Shown piece after piece: positions 7,486 to 13,636 of a stretch of 13,636 nt of DNA. This DNA is from Comamonadaceae bacterium (lineage in GTDB: Bacteria; Pseudomonadota; Gammaproteobacteria; Burkholderiales; Burkholderiaceae), in contig CANNNH010000026.1 in assembly GCA_947505915.1 (NCBI GenBank), forward strand, positions 1 to 13,636, written 5' to 3'. The position numbers were made by a program, and so were the translations under genes. The notes beneath the pieces are model-generated. The model saw only the letters and a list, made by a program, of their open reading frames with translations, ran no database searches and was not told the DNA's origin. The stretch's first letter is position 1. Each line of letters starts with the position of its first letter.

Positions 7486-8418
7486 TTACTTGCCGCCGCG
7501 CAGGCGCTCTATCAAGCCGTTGAGCTCGTCCATGGAGGCGAACTGAATTGCCAGCTCACCCACGTCTTCACGCCGGCCGTTGCGCTTGACTTGCTTTTTC
7601 ACGCGCACCTCGACCTCGGCCATCAGCAAATCGGCCAGCTCTTCTTCGACCCGGCGCGTGTCGCGTGACTTTTCCTTTGACGCTTTTTGCGGCTTGAGCG
7701 AGAACTCGGCGCTGAGTTTTTTGACCAGGCCTTCGGCCTCGCGCACCGACATTTTTTTGGCGGCAATCTGGTTGGCCGCGGTGATCTGGGTGGCGCGGTC
7801 CAAGGACAGCAAGGCCCGTGCATGGCCCATGTCCAGGTCGCCGGCCATCAGCATGGTCTGCACCGGGTCGGCCAGGTTCAAGAGACGCAGCAAGTTGCTG
7901 GCCGCGCTGCGCGAGCGGCCCACAGCTTGCGCCGCCAGCTCGTGCGTGAGCCCGAATTCTTTGACCAGACGCTGCAAGCCCTGGGCTTCTTCGAGCGGGT
8001 TAAGGTCTTCGCGCTGAATGTTTTCTATCAAGGCCATGGCCGCGGCGGCCTCGTCAGGCACATCGCGCACCAGCACCGGCACGCTGTCCAGGCCGGCCAG
8101 CTTGGCGGCACGGAAACGCCGCTCGCCGGCAATGATTTCGTACTTGCCGTCATTGGCGCCGCTGCTCAGTCGGCGCACCAGAATCGGCTGCATGATGCCC
8201 TGCACCTTGATCGACTCGGCCAGCTCGTAGAGCGCACCCTCGTCCATGCGTGTGCGCGGTTGGTACTTGCCGGCCACCATGTCGAGCAAGCGCAGCGAGG
8301 CCGGCAGGCCCGGGCTGGCGGCGTTGCTGTTTTCTATGGCCTGGCTGGTTTCGCCAACTGTGGGGCCCAGCAGGGCTTGCAAACCGCGGCCCAAGCCTTT
8401 GGGTTTTTTGGTGACCAT
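7486..8418 (-). CDS. parB: Chromosome-partitioning protein ParB (CTPase clamp)
   Basis: Binds parS sites, loads onto DNA as a CTP-dependent sliding clamp and, with ParA, segregates the replication origin region. It has 310 residues and opens with the family hallmark KKPKGLGRGLQALLG, the ParA-interacting N-terminal segment. The ParB/Srx CTP-binding domain follows at about 41-140, with GERRFRA (98-104) and ENIQREDLNP (132-141). The helix-turn-helix is at about 155-180 (LTHELAAQAVGRSRSAASNLLRLL). The C-terminal dimerisation segment ends in LNGLIERLRGGK. It is the last gene of the minus-strand cluster, 18 bases after the hydrolase gene, and has only an AAGAAAG-like ribosome-binding sequence. Three parS sites in rsmG and mnmG, about 2.2-4.3 kb away, are its expected targets. 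Confidence 0.96.
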   Translation of the reverse strand: MVTKKPKGLGRGLQALLGPTVGETSQAIENSNAASPGLPASLRLLDMVAGKYQPRTRMDEGALYELAESIKVQGIMQPILVRRLSSGANDGKYEIIAGERRFRAAKLAGLDSVPVLVRDVPDEAAAAMALIENIQREDLNPLEEAQGLQRLVKEFGLTHELAAQAVGRSRSAASNLLRLLNLADPVQTMLMAGDLDMGHARALLSLDRATQITAANQIAAKKMSVREAEGLVKKLSAEFSLKPQKASKEKSRDTRRVEEELADLLMAEVEVRVKKQVKRNGRREDVGELAIQFASMDELNGLIERLRGGK

Positions 8419-8436
8419 CTTGTTTTTCTTTCTTTG

Positions 8437-9006
8437 CTAAAAAATGGATGCCGGCGCTGCGGCCGGATGTTGGGTGCGCAGTGTTTGCAGCAGGGCCAGA
8501 CCCTCAGGCCAGTCGCCCAAAGCGCTGTCGGCGTTGAGGTGGCCGCGCTCGCCTGCGTCTACCCAGCGCGAGCCCCAGGCATCGGCGAAATGGCGCGCAC
8601 GTACAGCGCTGCAATATGGGTCATTGCGGCTGCCGACCAGCACGCTGGCAAAGGGCAAGCGCTGCAAAGCCACGGGCGACCAGCTCGGCAGTACGGGGCG
8701 CAAGGCTTCGCGCTCGACGTCACCGGGCGCCACCAGCAAAGCCCCTTTCACGAGATGCGTGTTGCGCGAATGCGCGGCCCAGGCCGCCACCAACAGACAA
8801 CCCAGGCTGTGCGCCACCAGCACGGCGGGCTCGTCCAAGCCCAGCAACACCTCTTCGAGTCTGGCCGTCCAGTCGCCGCGCAAAGGGCGCAGCCAGTCAT
8901 GCTGCTCGACGCGCTGAAAACCGTGCGCCGCTTCCCACCGGCTTTGCCAGTGCAAGGGGCCGCTGTTTTGCCAGCCCGGAAGAATCAATACGGCAGAAGG
9001 GTTCAT
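8437..9006 (-). CDS. RBBP9/YdeN-family alpha/beta serine hydrolase nested between parA and parB
   Basis: Small alpha/beta hydrolase of unknown substrate, 189 residues, which fits the RBBP9/YdeN family. The N-terminus carries the signature LILPGWQNSGPLHWQ (7-21). The catalytic triad is visible: nucleophile Ser67 in AHSLG (65-69), acid Asp129 in GSRNDPYC, and His156 in ERGHLNAD. There is no signal peptide or membrane segment, so it is cytoplasmic. It is cotranscribed in the order parA, hydrolase, parB, with 69 and 18 bases at the junctions. The start is set by the family signature; no Shine-Dalgarno sequence is evident, as the upstream bases are T-rich. A dispersed repeat element sits directly upstream. 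I recall this gene between parA and parB in other Comamonadaceae, but I know of no demonstrated role in partition. Confidence 0.9.
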   Translation of the reverse strand: MNPSAVLILPGWQNSGPLHWQSRWEAAHGFQRVEQHDWLRPLRGDWTARLEEVLLGLDEPAVLVAHSLGCLLVAAWAAHSRNTHLVKGALLVAPGDVEREALRPVLPSWSPVALQRLPFASVLVGSRNDPYCSAVRARHFADAWGSRWVDAGERGHLNADSALGDWPEGLALLQTLRTQHPAAAPASIF

Positions 9007-9010
9007 GAAA

Positions 9011-9062
9011 AAACTAAATGCTATTAATTGAGTAGCAACAAAGCCTTGAAAGCAATGGGCTT
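9011..9062. repeat. Copy of a dispersed AT-rich intergenic repeat between parA and the hydrolase gene
   Basis: TGCTATTAATTGAGTAGCA (9019-9037) has inverted ends TGCTA/TAGCA. It is followed by a second imperfect hairpin, AAGCCTTG (9041-9048) against CAA-T-GGGCTT (9053-9062). The core TGCTAT-N-AATT recurs on the minus strand near 13447-13457. From memory this resembles short intergenic repeats common in Comamonadaceae. Read in the direction of parA transcription, the AAGCCC...GGCTT hairpin is followed by TTTGTTGCT, so the element could also act as a weak attenuator downstream of parA. Confidence 0.55.
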
Positions 9063-9075
9063 CAGCTGCCTTGCC

Positions 9076-9861
9076 TCACATGCCCCGGATGCGCTCGATC
9101 ATCTCGCCGGCAAAGGTCACAAAGGATTGGGCGCCCTTGGAGGCCGGGTCAAACACCACCCCCGGCACGCCGTAGCTAGGCGCTTCAGCCAGGCGCACAT
9201 TGCGCGGAATGACGGTGTTGAACACCTTGTCGCCAAAGTGTTGCTTGAGCTGCTCGCTGACCTGCAACTGCAAGGTGATGCGCGGGTCAAACATGACGCG
9301 CAAGAGCCCGATGATGGCCAGCTCTTTGTTGAGGTTGGCGTGCACCTGCTTGATGGTGTTGACCAGGTCGGTCAGGCCTTCGAGCGCAAAGTATTCGCAC
9401 TGCATGGGCACGATGACGCCGTGCGCGCAGCACAGGCCATTGAGCGTGAGCATGGACAAGGATGGCGGGCAATCGATGAGGACAAAGTCGTATTGGTCGG
9501 CCACCGCCTCGATGGCCAGGCGCAGGCGTTTTTCGCGGCGCTCGACCTCGACCAGCTCGACCTCGGCGCCGGCCAGTTCGCGGTTGGCGCCCAGCACGTC
9601 GTAGCCGCAACCGGCTTCAATCAGTTTCTGGCTGCTGACGCGCGCTTCGGCGATAGAGGCCGACTCCAGCAGCACGTCATAAACCGTGAGTTCAAGCTGG
9701 CGTTTGTCCACGCCCGAGCCCATGGTGGCGTTGCCCTGCGGGTCCAGGTCAATCATCAGCACGCGCTGGCCGAGCTGCGCCAGACCGGCCGCGAGATTGA
9801 CCGTGGTGGTGGTCTTGCCAACCCCGCCCTTTTGGTTGGCAACACAAAATATTTTGGCCAT
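9076..9861 (-). CDS. parA: Chromosome-partitioning ATPase ParA (Soj)
   Basis: Deviant Walker ATPase that forms nucleoid-bound gradients and moves ParB-parS complexes. It has 261 residues, the short chromosomal type lacking the N-terminal DNA-binding extension of plasmid ParA. Motifs are intact: deviant Walker A QKGGVGKTT at 10-18, with signature Lys11 and catalytic Lys16; Walker A' VLMIDLDPQGNAT at 34-46; Walker B FVLIDCPPS at 126-134. The C-terminal DNA-interacting region VIPRNVRLAEAPSYG (217-231) is typical of Soj proteins. The start at 9861 places MAKIFCVANQKGG at the usual position, with AAGAG upstream as a modest ribosome-binding site. It lies 45 bases after the LysE gene and 69 bases before the hydrolase gene in the same transcript. 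Confidence 0.97.
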   Translation of the reverse strand: MAKIFCVANQKGGVGKTTTTVNLAAGLAQLGQRVLMIDLDPQGNATMGSGVDKRQLELTVYDVLLESASIAEARVSSQKLIEAGCGYDVLGANRELAGAEVELVEVERREKRLRLAIEAVADQYDFVLIDCPPSLSMLTLNGLCCAHGVIVPMQCEYFALEGLTDLVNTIKQVHANLNKELAIIGLLRVMFDPRITLQLQVSEQLKQHFGDKVFNTVIPRNVRLAEAPSYGVPGVVFDPASKGAQSFVTFAGEMIERIRGM

Positions 9862-9906
9862 GGGTGCTTGCTCTTTGGATAAGGGGGAATGCGCCGCCGT
9901 AAGGGC

Positions 9907-10533
9907 TTAACGCGACAAGGCCAGCTTGACGCCAAAGCCGATAAGGAAAATGCCGGCACCTTTTTCAAGCAGCGCCGACATGCGGGGGTTGGCGCGCACA
10001 CGCTCAGCCAGAAAGTGCGTCAGCAACACAGCGCCCAGGCCGTACAAAAATGTCAGGGCCGCAATGGTCAAAGCCATCACGCCAAAAGTGAGCAGGCCCT
10101 GGTGCTGGGCCGGATCAATGAAAAGCGGGAAAAACGCCAGGTAAAAAACAATGGCCTTGGGATTGAGCAAGGTGATCAACAGCGTCTGGCGGAAATAGTG
10201 GCCGGTTTTCATTTTCAGCACGGGTGCGTCACCCGGTTTGGCGAGCAGCATTTTGGCGCCCAGCCAGGCCAGGTAGGCCGCGCCCAGCCACTGCACCAGG
10301 TGAAAAGCCGTCGGGTACGCGGCCATCAAGGCCGACACGCCGGCCACAGCGGCCCACAGCAGCACCTGGTCGCCGGCGATCACGCCGAAGGTCGCGCCCA
10401 TGCCGCCGGCGATGCCGCCCTTGCCCGTCGAGGTGATCAGCGCCAGGTTGCCGGGCCCGGGAATGGCCAGAAAAACGACGATGGCAATAACAAAAGCGCC
10501 GTAGTCAGCGACGCCGGCGAATGAGCCGAGCAT
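9907..10533 (-). CDS. LysE/RhtB-family amino-acid exporter
   Basis: Inner-membrane protein of 208 residues, the usual length, predicted to export an amino acid or derivative. The family signature IPGPGNLALITSTGKGGIAG lies at 24-43 and the second conserved block TLLNPKAIVFYLAFFPLFID at 121-140. Hydrophobic segments are at about 13-33, 47-70, 76-97, 117-138, 148-172 and 192-206, matching the six-helix topology. A good ribosome-binding site (GAAGGA) lies five bases before the ATG. The gene lies between rsmG (53-base gap) and parA (45-base gap), all on the same strand, so it is probably cotranscribed with them. The exported substrate cannot be told from sequence; homologues export lysine, homoserine, threonine, leucine or other amino acids. 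Confidence 0.9.
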   Translation of the reverse strand: MLGSFAGVADYGAFVIAIVVFLAIPGPGNLALITSTGKGGIAGGMGATFGVIAGDQVLLWAAVAGVSALMAAYPTAFHLVQWLGAAYLAWLGAKMLLAKPGDAPVLKMKTGHYFRQTLLITLLNPKAIVFYLAFFPLFIDPAQHQGLLTFGVMALTIAALTFLYGLGAVLLTHFLAERVRANPRMSALLEKGAGIFLIGFGVKLALSR

Positions 10534-10586
10534 GAAAATCCTTCTATGAAGCCGTCGAGTTTACGACAGGCTCCGGCCTCGCCCGG

Positions 10587-11240
10587 TCAACCGGCCTTTT
10601 GAAGCCAGATGATGCAGCGCTCTGCAGCCAGCCCGGGCACTGCCAGCGGTTCCACGTGAAACATCGCGACATTCGACGACAGCATGGTCAGCTCTTCGGT
10701 CGGGTGCTTGCCCTTGAGCGCCATCCACACGCCGCCGGGGGCCAGCGCCGCCTGCGACCAGCCGGTGAAGTCCGCCAGCGAGGCAAAGGCTCTCGAGCAG
10801 ATCACATCAAAGGGCTGGGTGATGGTTTCTACCCGGGCGTGCAAGCCGGTCAGGTTCGGCAGCCCTAGCGCCAGCGCCACATGCTTGATAAAGGCGGCTT
10901 TTTTGCCCACCGTGTCCACACAGGTCACCGCCATAGTCGGGCAACAAATGGCCAGCACCACGCCAGGCAGGCCGGCACCGGCGCCGACATCGAGCACGCT
11001 GGCGGCGCTCAGGCCCCGGCCCTGCAAATGCTTTTGCAGCGGAGCGACCGCCGCCAGACTGTCGAGCAAATGGTGCGTCAGCATCTCGGCCGGATCGCGC
11101 ACGGCCGTCAGGTTGTAGACCTTGTTCCACTTGCCGATCAGGGTTTGGTAGTCGAGCAAGGCCTGAACCTGGGCGTCTGAAAGACTCAAATGGAGCGCGG
11201 CCAGACCGGCGCGCAGCACCGCCTCGGCATCTTTGCTCAC
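10587..11240 (-). CDS. rsmG: 16S rRNA (guanine-527-N7)-methyltransferase RsmG (GidB)
   Basis: Methylates G527 of 16S rRNA using S-adenosylmethionine. Loss of this enzyme is known to give low-level streptomycin resistance. It has 217 residues, the usual size. The N-terminal motif [18 protein letters not shown] is at 37-53, the SAM-binding loop [17 protein letters not shown] at 82-98, and the catalytic-region motif SRAFASL at 149-155. The start is a GTG whose first four bases (GTGA, 11240-11237) overlap the mnmG stop, implying translational coupling; the next in-frame methionine would remove the conserved N-terminus. Codons 193-198 (MFHVEP) contain a near-perfect parS site. The first methionine is therefore encoded by GTG, not ATG. 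Confidence 0.96.
   Translation of the reverse strand: MSKDAEAVLRAGLAALHLSLSDAQVQALLDYQTLIGKWNKVYNLTAVRDPAEMLTHHLLDSLAAVAPLQKHLQGRGLSAASVLDVGAGAGLPGVVLAICCPTMAVTCVDTVGKKAAFIKHVALALGLPNLTGLHARVETITQPFDVICSRAFASLADFTGWSQAALAPGGVWMALKGKHPTEELTMLSSNVAMFHVEPLAVPGLAAERCIIWLQKAG
10648..10663. other. parS-like ParB-binding site inside rsmG (14 of 16 bases)
   Basis: GGTTCCACGTGAAACA differs from the consensus TGTTTCACGTGAAACA at two positions (1 and 5). It lies in the rsmG reading frame across codons for Met-Phe-His-Val-Glu-Pro near the C-terminus. The adjacent parA and parB genes and two better copies in mnmG make a ParB-binding role likely. Confidence 0.8.
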
Positions 11241-13261
11241 GCGTCAGCCTTGGCCGGCTGGGCGGCGATAGGCTGGGCCACGGCGCCTTTCCAGAGGTTT
11301 TTTTTCAGGTGAACCAGCAACAGGGAAATGGTGGCCGGCGTGATGCCCGAGATGCGCGAGGCCAGGCCCAGGGTTTCGGGGCGGTGTTTGGCCAGCTTTT
11401 GCCGCGCCTCAATACTCAGCGCCGAAACCTGCAAGTAATCCAGCTCGGCTGGCAGCTTGAGGTTTTCATAGTGGGCGGCGCGCTCGACCTCGGTCTTTTG
11501 CAGATCAATGTAGCCGGCGTACTTGGCCACGATCTCGATCTGCTCGATCACGGCGGCCAGCATGTCCGCGGGCATATTGGTTTCACGTGAAACGGCCGGA
11601 TTGGCGCCCGCGGCACCGGCGCCAAGGGCGGCCAGCTCAGCGCTTACAAAGCGCCCGCCGTCCAAAGACATGAGGCCGGCATAGTCCACGTCCGGACGTC
11701 TAAGCAGGTCCAGCAGGTTGTATTCGCGCTCGATCGCCTTGCCCAACACCCGCTCTGCCTCAGCCACGGGCAGGTTGTTCGGGTTGACCCAGAGCGAGCG
11801 CAGGCGTTCAGTTTCACGTGAAACAGCGTCGCGTTTGCGGTTAAAGGCGTCCCAGCGGGCGTCGTCCACCAGGCCCAGCTCACGGCCTTTTTCGGTCAGG
11901 CGGGCGTCGGCATTGTCTTCGCGCAGCATCAGCCGGTACTCGGCACGGCTGGTGAACATGCGGTAGGGCTCTGTCACGCCCTTGGTGATCAGGTCGTCCA
12001 CCAGCACGCCCAGATAAGCCTGGTCGCGCCGCGGCAGCCAGGCTTCCTGACCGCGGCATTGCAGCGCTGCGTTGATGCCGGCAAACAGGCCCTGCGCCGC
12101 CGCCTCTTCATAGCCGGTGGTGCCGTTGATCTGGCCGGCAAAGAACAGGCCGCCAATGGCCCGGGTTTCAAAGCTGCTTTTGAGCGAACGCGGGTCAAAA
12201 TAGTCGTATTCGATGGCGTAGCCCGGGCGCAGAATGTGGGCGTTTTCCATGCCGGCCATGGAGCGCACCAAGGCGTGCTGGATGTCAAAGGGCAAGCTGG
12301 TTGAGATGCCGTTGGGGTAGATCTCGTGCGTGGTCAGGCCTTCGGGTTCCAGAAAAATCTGGTGGCTGGTCTTGTCGGCAAATCGGTTGATCTTGTCTTC
12401 GACACTCGGGCAGTAACGCGGGCCGACGCCGTCGATCTTGCCGGTGAACATGGGGCTGCGGTCAAAGCCCGAACGAATGATGTCGTGCGTGCGCTCGTTG
12501 GTGTGGGTGATCCAGCAAGGCACTTGCTGCGGGTGGGCAATGCCCGCACCCATGAAGCTGAACACCGGAACGCTGCTGCCCTCACCGCCCGGCATGCCGT
12601 CGCCCGGCTGCTCAGTACACTTGGAAAAGTCGATGCTGCGTCCGTCCAGACGCGGCGGCGTGCCGGTTTTCAGCCGGCCCTGCGGCAGCTTGAGTTCTTT
12701 CAGGCGCGCGCTCAGCGACACCGCCGGCGGGTCGCCCGCGCGCCCGGCTGCGTAGTTGTTCAGGCCCACATGGATCTTGCCGTCCAGAAAGGTGCCGGCG
12801 GTCAGCACCACAGTGCGGCTTTTGAACTTGATGCCGACCTGCGTGACGGCGCCAACCACCCTATCGCCCTCGACCAGCAAGTCATCAACAGCCTGCTGGA
12901 ACAGCCACAAATTGGGCTGGTTTTCGAGCATGCGGCGAATAGCGGCCTTGTACAAAATACGGTCTGCCTGGGCCCGCGTGGCGCGCACGGCCGGGCCCTT
13001 GCTCGAGTTGAGAATGCGGAACTGGATGCCGCCCTCATCGGTGGCCAGCGCCATGGCGCCGCCCAGCGCATCGACCTCCTTGACCAGATGGCCCTTGCCA
13101 ATGCCGCCTATCGACGGGTTGCAGCTCATCTGGCCTAATGTCTCGATGTTATGGGTCAGCAGCAAGGTCTTGCAACCCATGCGGGCCGCAGCCAGCGCGG
13201 CCTCGGTACCGGCATGGCCGCCGCCGACGACGATCACGTCAAATTCTTGGGGGTAAAACAT
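11237..13261 (-). CDS. mnmG: tRNA uridine-5-carboxymethylaminomethyl modification enzyme MnmG (GidA)
   Basis: With MnmE, installs the carboxymethylaminomethyl or aminomethyl group on wobble U34 of certain tRNAs, using FAD, NADH and a folate carbon. It has 674 residues from the ATG at 13261, about 45 longer than the E. coli protein. Motifs: FAD-binding [14 protein letters not shown] (9-22), [17 protein letters not shown] with Cys47 (46-62), [10 protein letters not shown] with Cys284 (281-290) and [20 protein letters not shown] (370-389). Part of the extra length is an Ala/Gly-rich insertion at about 535-565. Two parS sites encode VSRET at 480-484 and 557-561. An upstream in-frame ATG at 13303 is rejected because family proteins start at [19 protein letters not shown] sequence. 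A modest GAGAAG sequence precedes the chosen start. Its stop overlaps the rsmG start by four bases. Confidence 0.96.
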   Translation of the reverse strand: MFYPQEFDVIVVGGGHAGTEAALAAARMGCKTLLLTHNIETLGQMSCNPSIGGIGKGHLVKEVDALGGAMALATDEGGIQFRILNSSKGPAVRATRAQADRILYKAAIRRMLENQPNLWLFQQAVDDLLVEGDRVVGAVTQVGIKFKSRTVVLTAGTFLDGKIHVGLNNYAAGRAGDPPAVSLSARLKELKLPQGRLKTGTPPRLDGRSIDFSKCTEQPGDGMPGGEGSSVPVFSFMGAGIAHPQQVPCWITHTNERTHDIIRSGFDRSPMFTGKIDGVGPRYCPSVEDKINRFADKTSHQIFLEPEGLTTHEIYPNGISTSLPFDIQHALVRSMAGMENAHILRPGYAIEYDYFDPRSLKSSFETRAIGGLFFAGQINGTTGYEEAAAQGLFAGINAALQCRGQEAWLPRRDQAYLGVLVDDLITKGVTEPYRMFTSRAEYRLMLREDNADARLTEKGRELGLVDDARWDAFNRKRDAVSRETERLRSLWVNPNNLPVAEAERVLGKAIEREYNLLDLLRRPDVDYAGLMSLDGGRFVSAELAALGAGAAGANPAVSRETNMPADMLAAVIEQIEIVAKYAGYIDLQKTEVERAAHYENLKLPAELDYLQVSALSIEARQKLAKHRPETLGLASRISGITPATISLLLVHLKKNLWKGAVAQPIAAQPAKADA
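11579..11594. other. parS site inside mnmG, distal copy (core 14 bases perfect)
   Basis: GGTTTCACGTGAAACG contains the perfect inner palindrome GTTTCACGTGAAAC and differs from the 16-base consensus only at the two outer bases. Read in the mnmG frame it encodes Val557-Ser-Arg-Glu-Thr561, inside an alanine/glycine-rich segment absent from E. coli MnmG. Confidence 0.9.
11810..11825. other. parS site inside mnmG, proximal copy (15 of 16 bases)
   Basis: AGTTTCACGTGAAACA matches the parS consensus at every base except the first. In the mnmG frame it encodes Val480-Ser-Arg-Glu-Thr484. It lies exactly 231 bases (77 codons) from the distal copy, in the same reading frame and orientation. Confidence 0.93.
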
Positions 13262-13395
13262 GGGCAGACTTCTCGCTGTTGGCACAGGACAGGCCGGCAG
13301 CAAACGACGCGGGGCCCTGTAAACGCTGCATTTTACCGAGCAACGCGAAATCGGAACTGTCGCAGGGAGACGCCGGCGACCGGCGGGCTGCAGCA

Positions 13396-13460
13396 GTCAA
13401 ATCAAAAGCCCTAAAAGCCCTGTTAGTGCTTGGTTTGTAGCTCCGTAATTCATAGCAAAC
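13396..13460 (-). repeat. Degraded copy of the dispersed AT-rich intergenic repeat
   Basis: Read on the minus strand from 13460, it begins GTTTGCTATGAATTACGG and continues AGCTACAAACCAAGCACTAA, then AGGGCTTTTAGGGCTTTTG. It shares TGCTAT-N-AATT with the copy at 9019-9037. It also fits my memory of the Comamonadaceae intergenic repeat, in which a TGCTAT...AGC part is followed by AAGC-xCTA-xAGG and a T-rich end. Within it, AAAAGCCCT occurs twice in tandem on the plus strand (13404-13412 and 13413-13421). Confidence 0.5.
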
Positions 13461-13564
13461 AGCCAATACCGACCGGACCGCGCCCCGACCCCCATTTTCC
13501 CGCAGCTGTCAGCAGGCTGTAGACAATACCCCGCATAGTTCATCTTGTCCGTTTTCAAAAATCC

Positions 13565-13571
13565 AAGGAGA
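13565..13571 (+). promoter_or_regulatory. Strong Shine-Dalgarno sequence of the thiolase gene
   Basis: AAGGAGA, six bases before the ATG at 13578, is the best ribosome-binding site in the window. It supports this start and suggests a well-translated gene. Confidence 0.8.
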
Positions 13572-13577
13572 CCTTTC

Positions 13578-13636
13578 ATGAGCCGTGAAGTTGTTGTTGT
13601 CAGCGGTGTGCGCACCGCCATCGGAACCTTTGGCGC
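13578..13636 (+). CDS. Acetyl-CoA acetyltransferase (thiolase), N-terminal fragment cut by window edge
   Basis: Only the first 19 codons are present: MSREVVVVSGVRTAIGTFG. The pattern VVVVSGVRTAIGTFGG is the characteristic opening of thiolase-superfamily acetyl-CoA C-acyltransferases (PhaA, BktB, AtoB), which condense or cleave acyl-CoA esters in fatty-acid, polyhydroxyalkanoate or amino-acid metabolism. The active-site cysteine and histidines lie beyond the window. Which member of the family it is cannot be decided from this fragment. It is divergent from mnmG and has its own strong ribosome-binding site. Confidence 0.85.
   Translation, partial: MSREVVVVSGVRTAIGTFG

Larger units (their letters stand above)
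13262..13577. promoter_or_regulatory. 316-base divergent intergenic region between mnmG and the thiolase gene
   Basis: No credible gene is seen here. It must carry the promoter of the minus-strand mnmG cluster and that of the plus-strand thiolase gene. For mnmG, a TAAAAT at 13335-13330 (minus strand) is a possible -10, about 70 bases before the start, with a weak TTCCGA 15 bases further upstream. For the thiolase gene, TAGACA at 13520-13525 is a possible -35 without a clear -10. The region also holds a degraded dispersed repeat (13396-13460). I see no DnaA-box cluster or AT-rich unwinding region, so it is not an obvious oriC. Confidence 0.45.

Noticed and set aside
7687..9027. 446-codon open frame on the plus strand opposite parB and the hydrolase
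   Set aside because: It crosses the junction of two well-recognised minus-strand genes, is Gln/His/Arg-rich as antisense frames in GC-rich DNA tend to be, and resembles no protein family.
9874..9882. TTTGGATAA (reverse complement TTATCCAAA), one mismatch from a DnaA box, just upstream of parA
   Set aside because: A single near-match is expected by chance in this length. There is no cluster of boxes and no AT-rich unwinding region, so oriC is not supported in this window.
9028..9882. 284-codon open frame on the plus strand opposite parA
   Set aside because: It is the antisense shadow of parA, which has all its motifs intact on the minus strand.
13262..13303. Upstream in-frame start for mnmG that would add 14 residues
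   Set aside because: The added sequence ([14 protein letters not shown]) has no counterpart in the family, whose members begin just before the FAD-binding GGGHAG motif.

Overview
The window looks like chromosomal DNA from a GC-rich betaproteobacterium, most likely a member of the Comamonadaceae (Burkholderiales; a relative of Polaromonas, Rhodoferax or Acidovorax). That placement is an inference. It rests on the protein character throughout, the gene order mnmG-rsmG-lysE-parA-hydrolase-parB, and two copies of a short AT-rich intergenic repeat (core TGCTAT-N-AATT) that I associate from memory with this family. There is no sign of phage, plasmid, transposon or CRISPR material, and I see no tRNA or rRNA genes.

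Region 1 (1-5312, plus strand) is a general L-amino-acid ABC importer of the AapJQMP/BztABCD type. It contains a periplasmic binding protein (cut by the left edge), two membrane permeases and an ATPase. Two further genes follow in the same direction: an unrecognised 205-residue protein with one N-terminal membrane segment, and a hotdog-fold acyl-CoA thioesterase closely resembling E. coli MenI (YdiI)/EntH. A rho-independent terminator-like hairpin lies between the binding-protein gene and the permeases, a common arrangement that keeps the binding protein in excess.

Region 2 (5325-7441) has a divergent pair. A PduO/MMAB-type cob(I)alamin adenosyltransferase is on the minus strand. An FAD-dependent D-2-hydroxyacid (D-lactate) dehydrogenase of the LDHD type is on the plus strand.

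Region 3 (7486-13261, minus strand) is a compact chromosome-maintenance and translation-fidelity cluster. Read in the direction of transcription it is mnmG (tRNA wobble-uridine modification), rsmG (16S rRNA m7G methylation), a LysE/RhtB amino-acid exporter, parA, a small RBBP9/YdeN-like serine hydrolase, and parB. Three strong matches to the ParB-binding site parS are embedded in coding sequence: one in rsmG and two in mnmG. The two in mnmG are read in the same frame and both encode Val-Ser-Arg-Glu-Thr. The centromere-like sites therefore lie about 2-4 kb from the genes for the proteins that use them. This, together with the hydrolase nested between parA and parB, is the most interesting part of the window.

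Region 4 (13262-13636) is a 316-base divergent intergenic region containing one degraded copy of the dispersed repeat, then the first 19 codons of an acetyl-CoA acetyltransferase (thiolase) gene that runs off the right edge.
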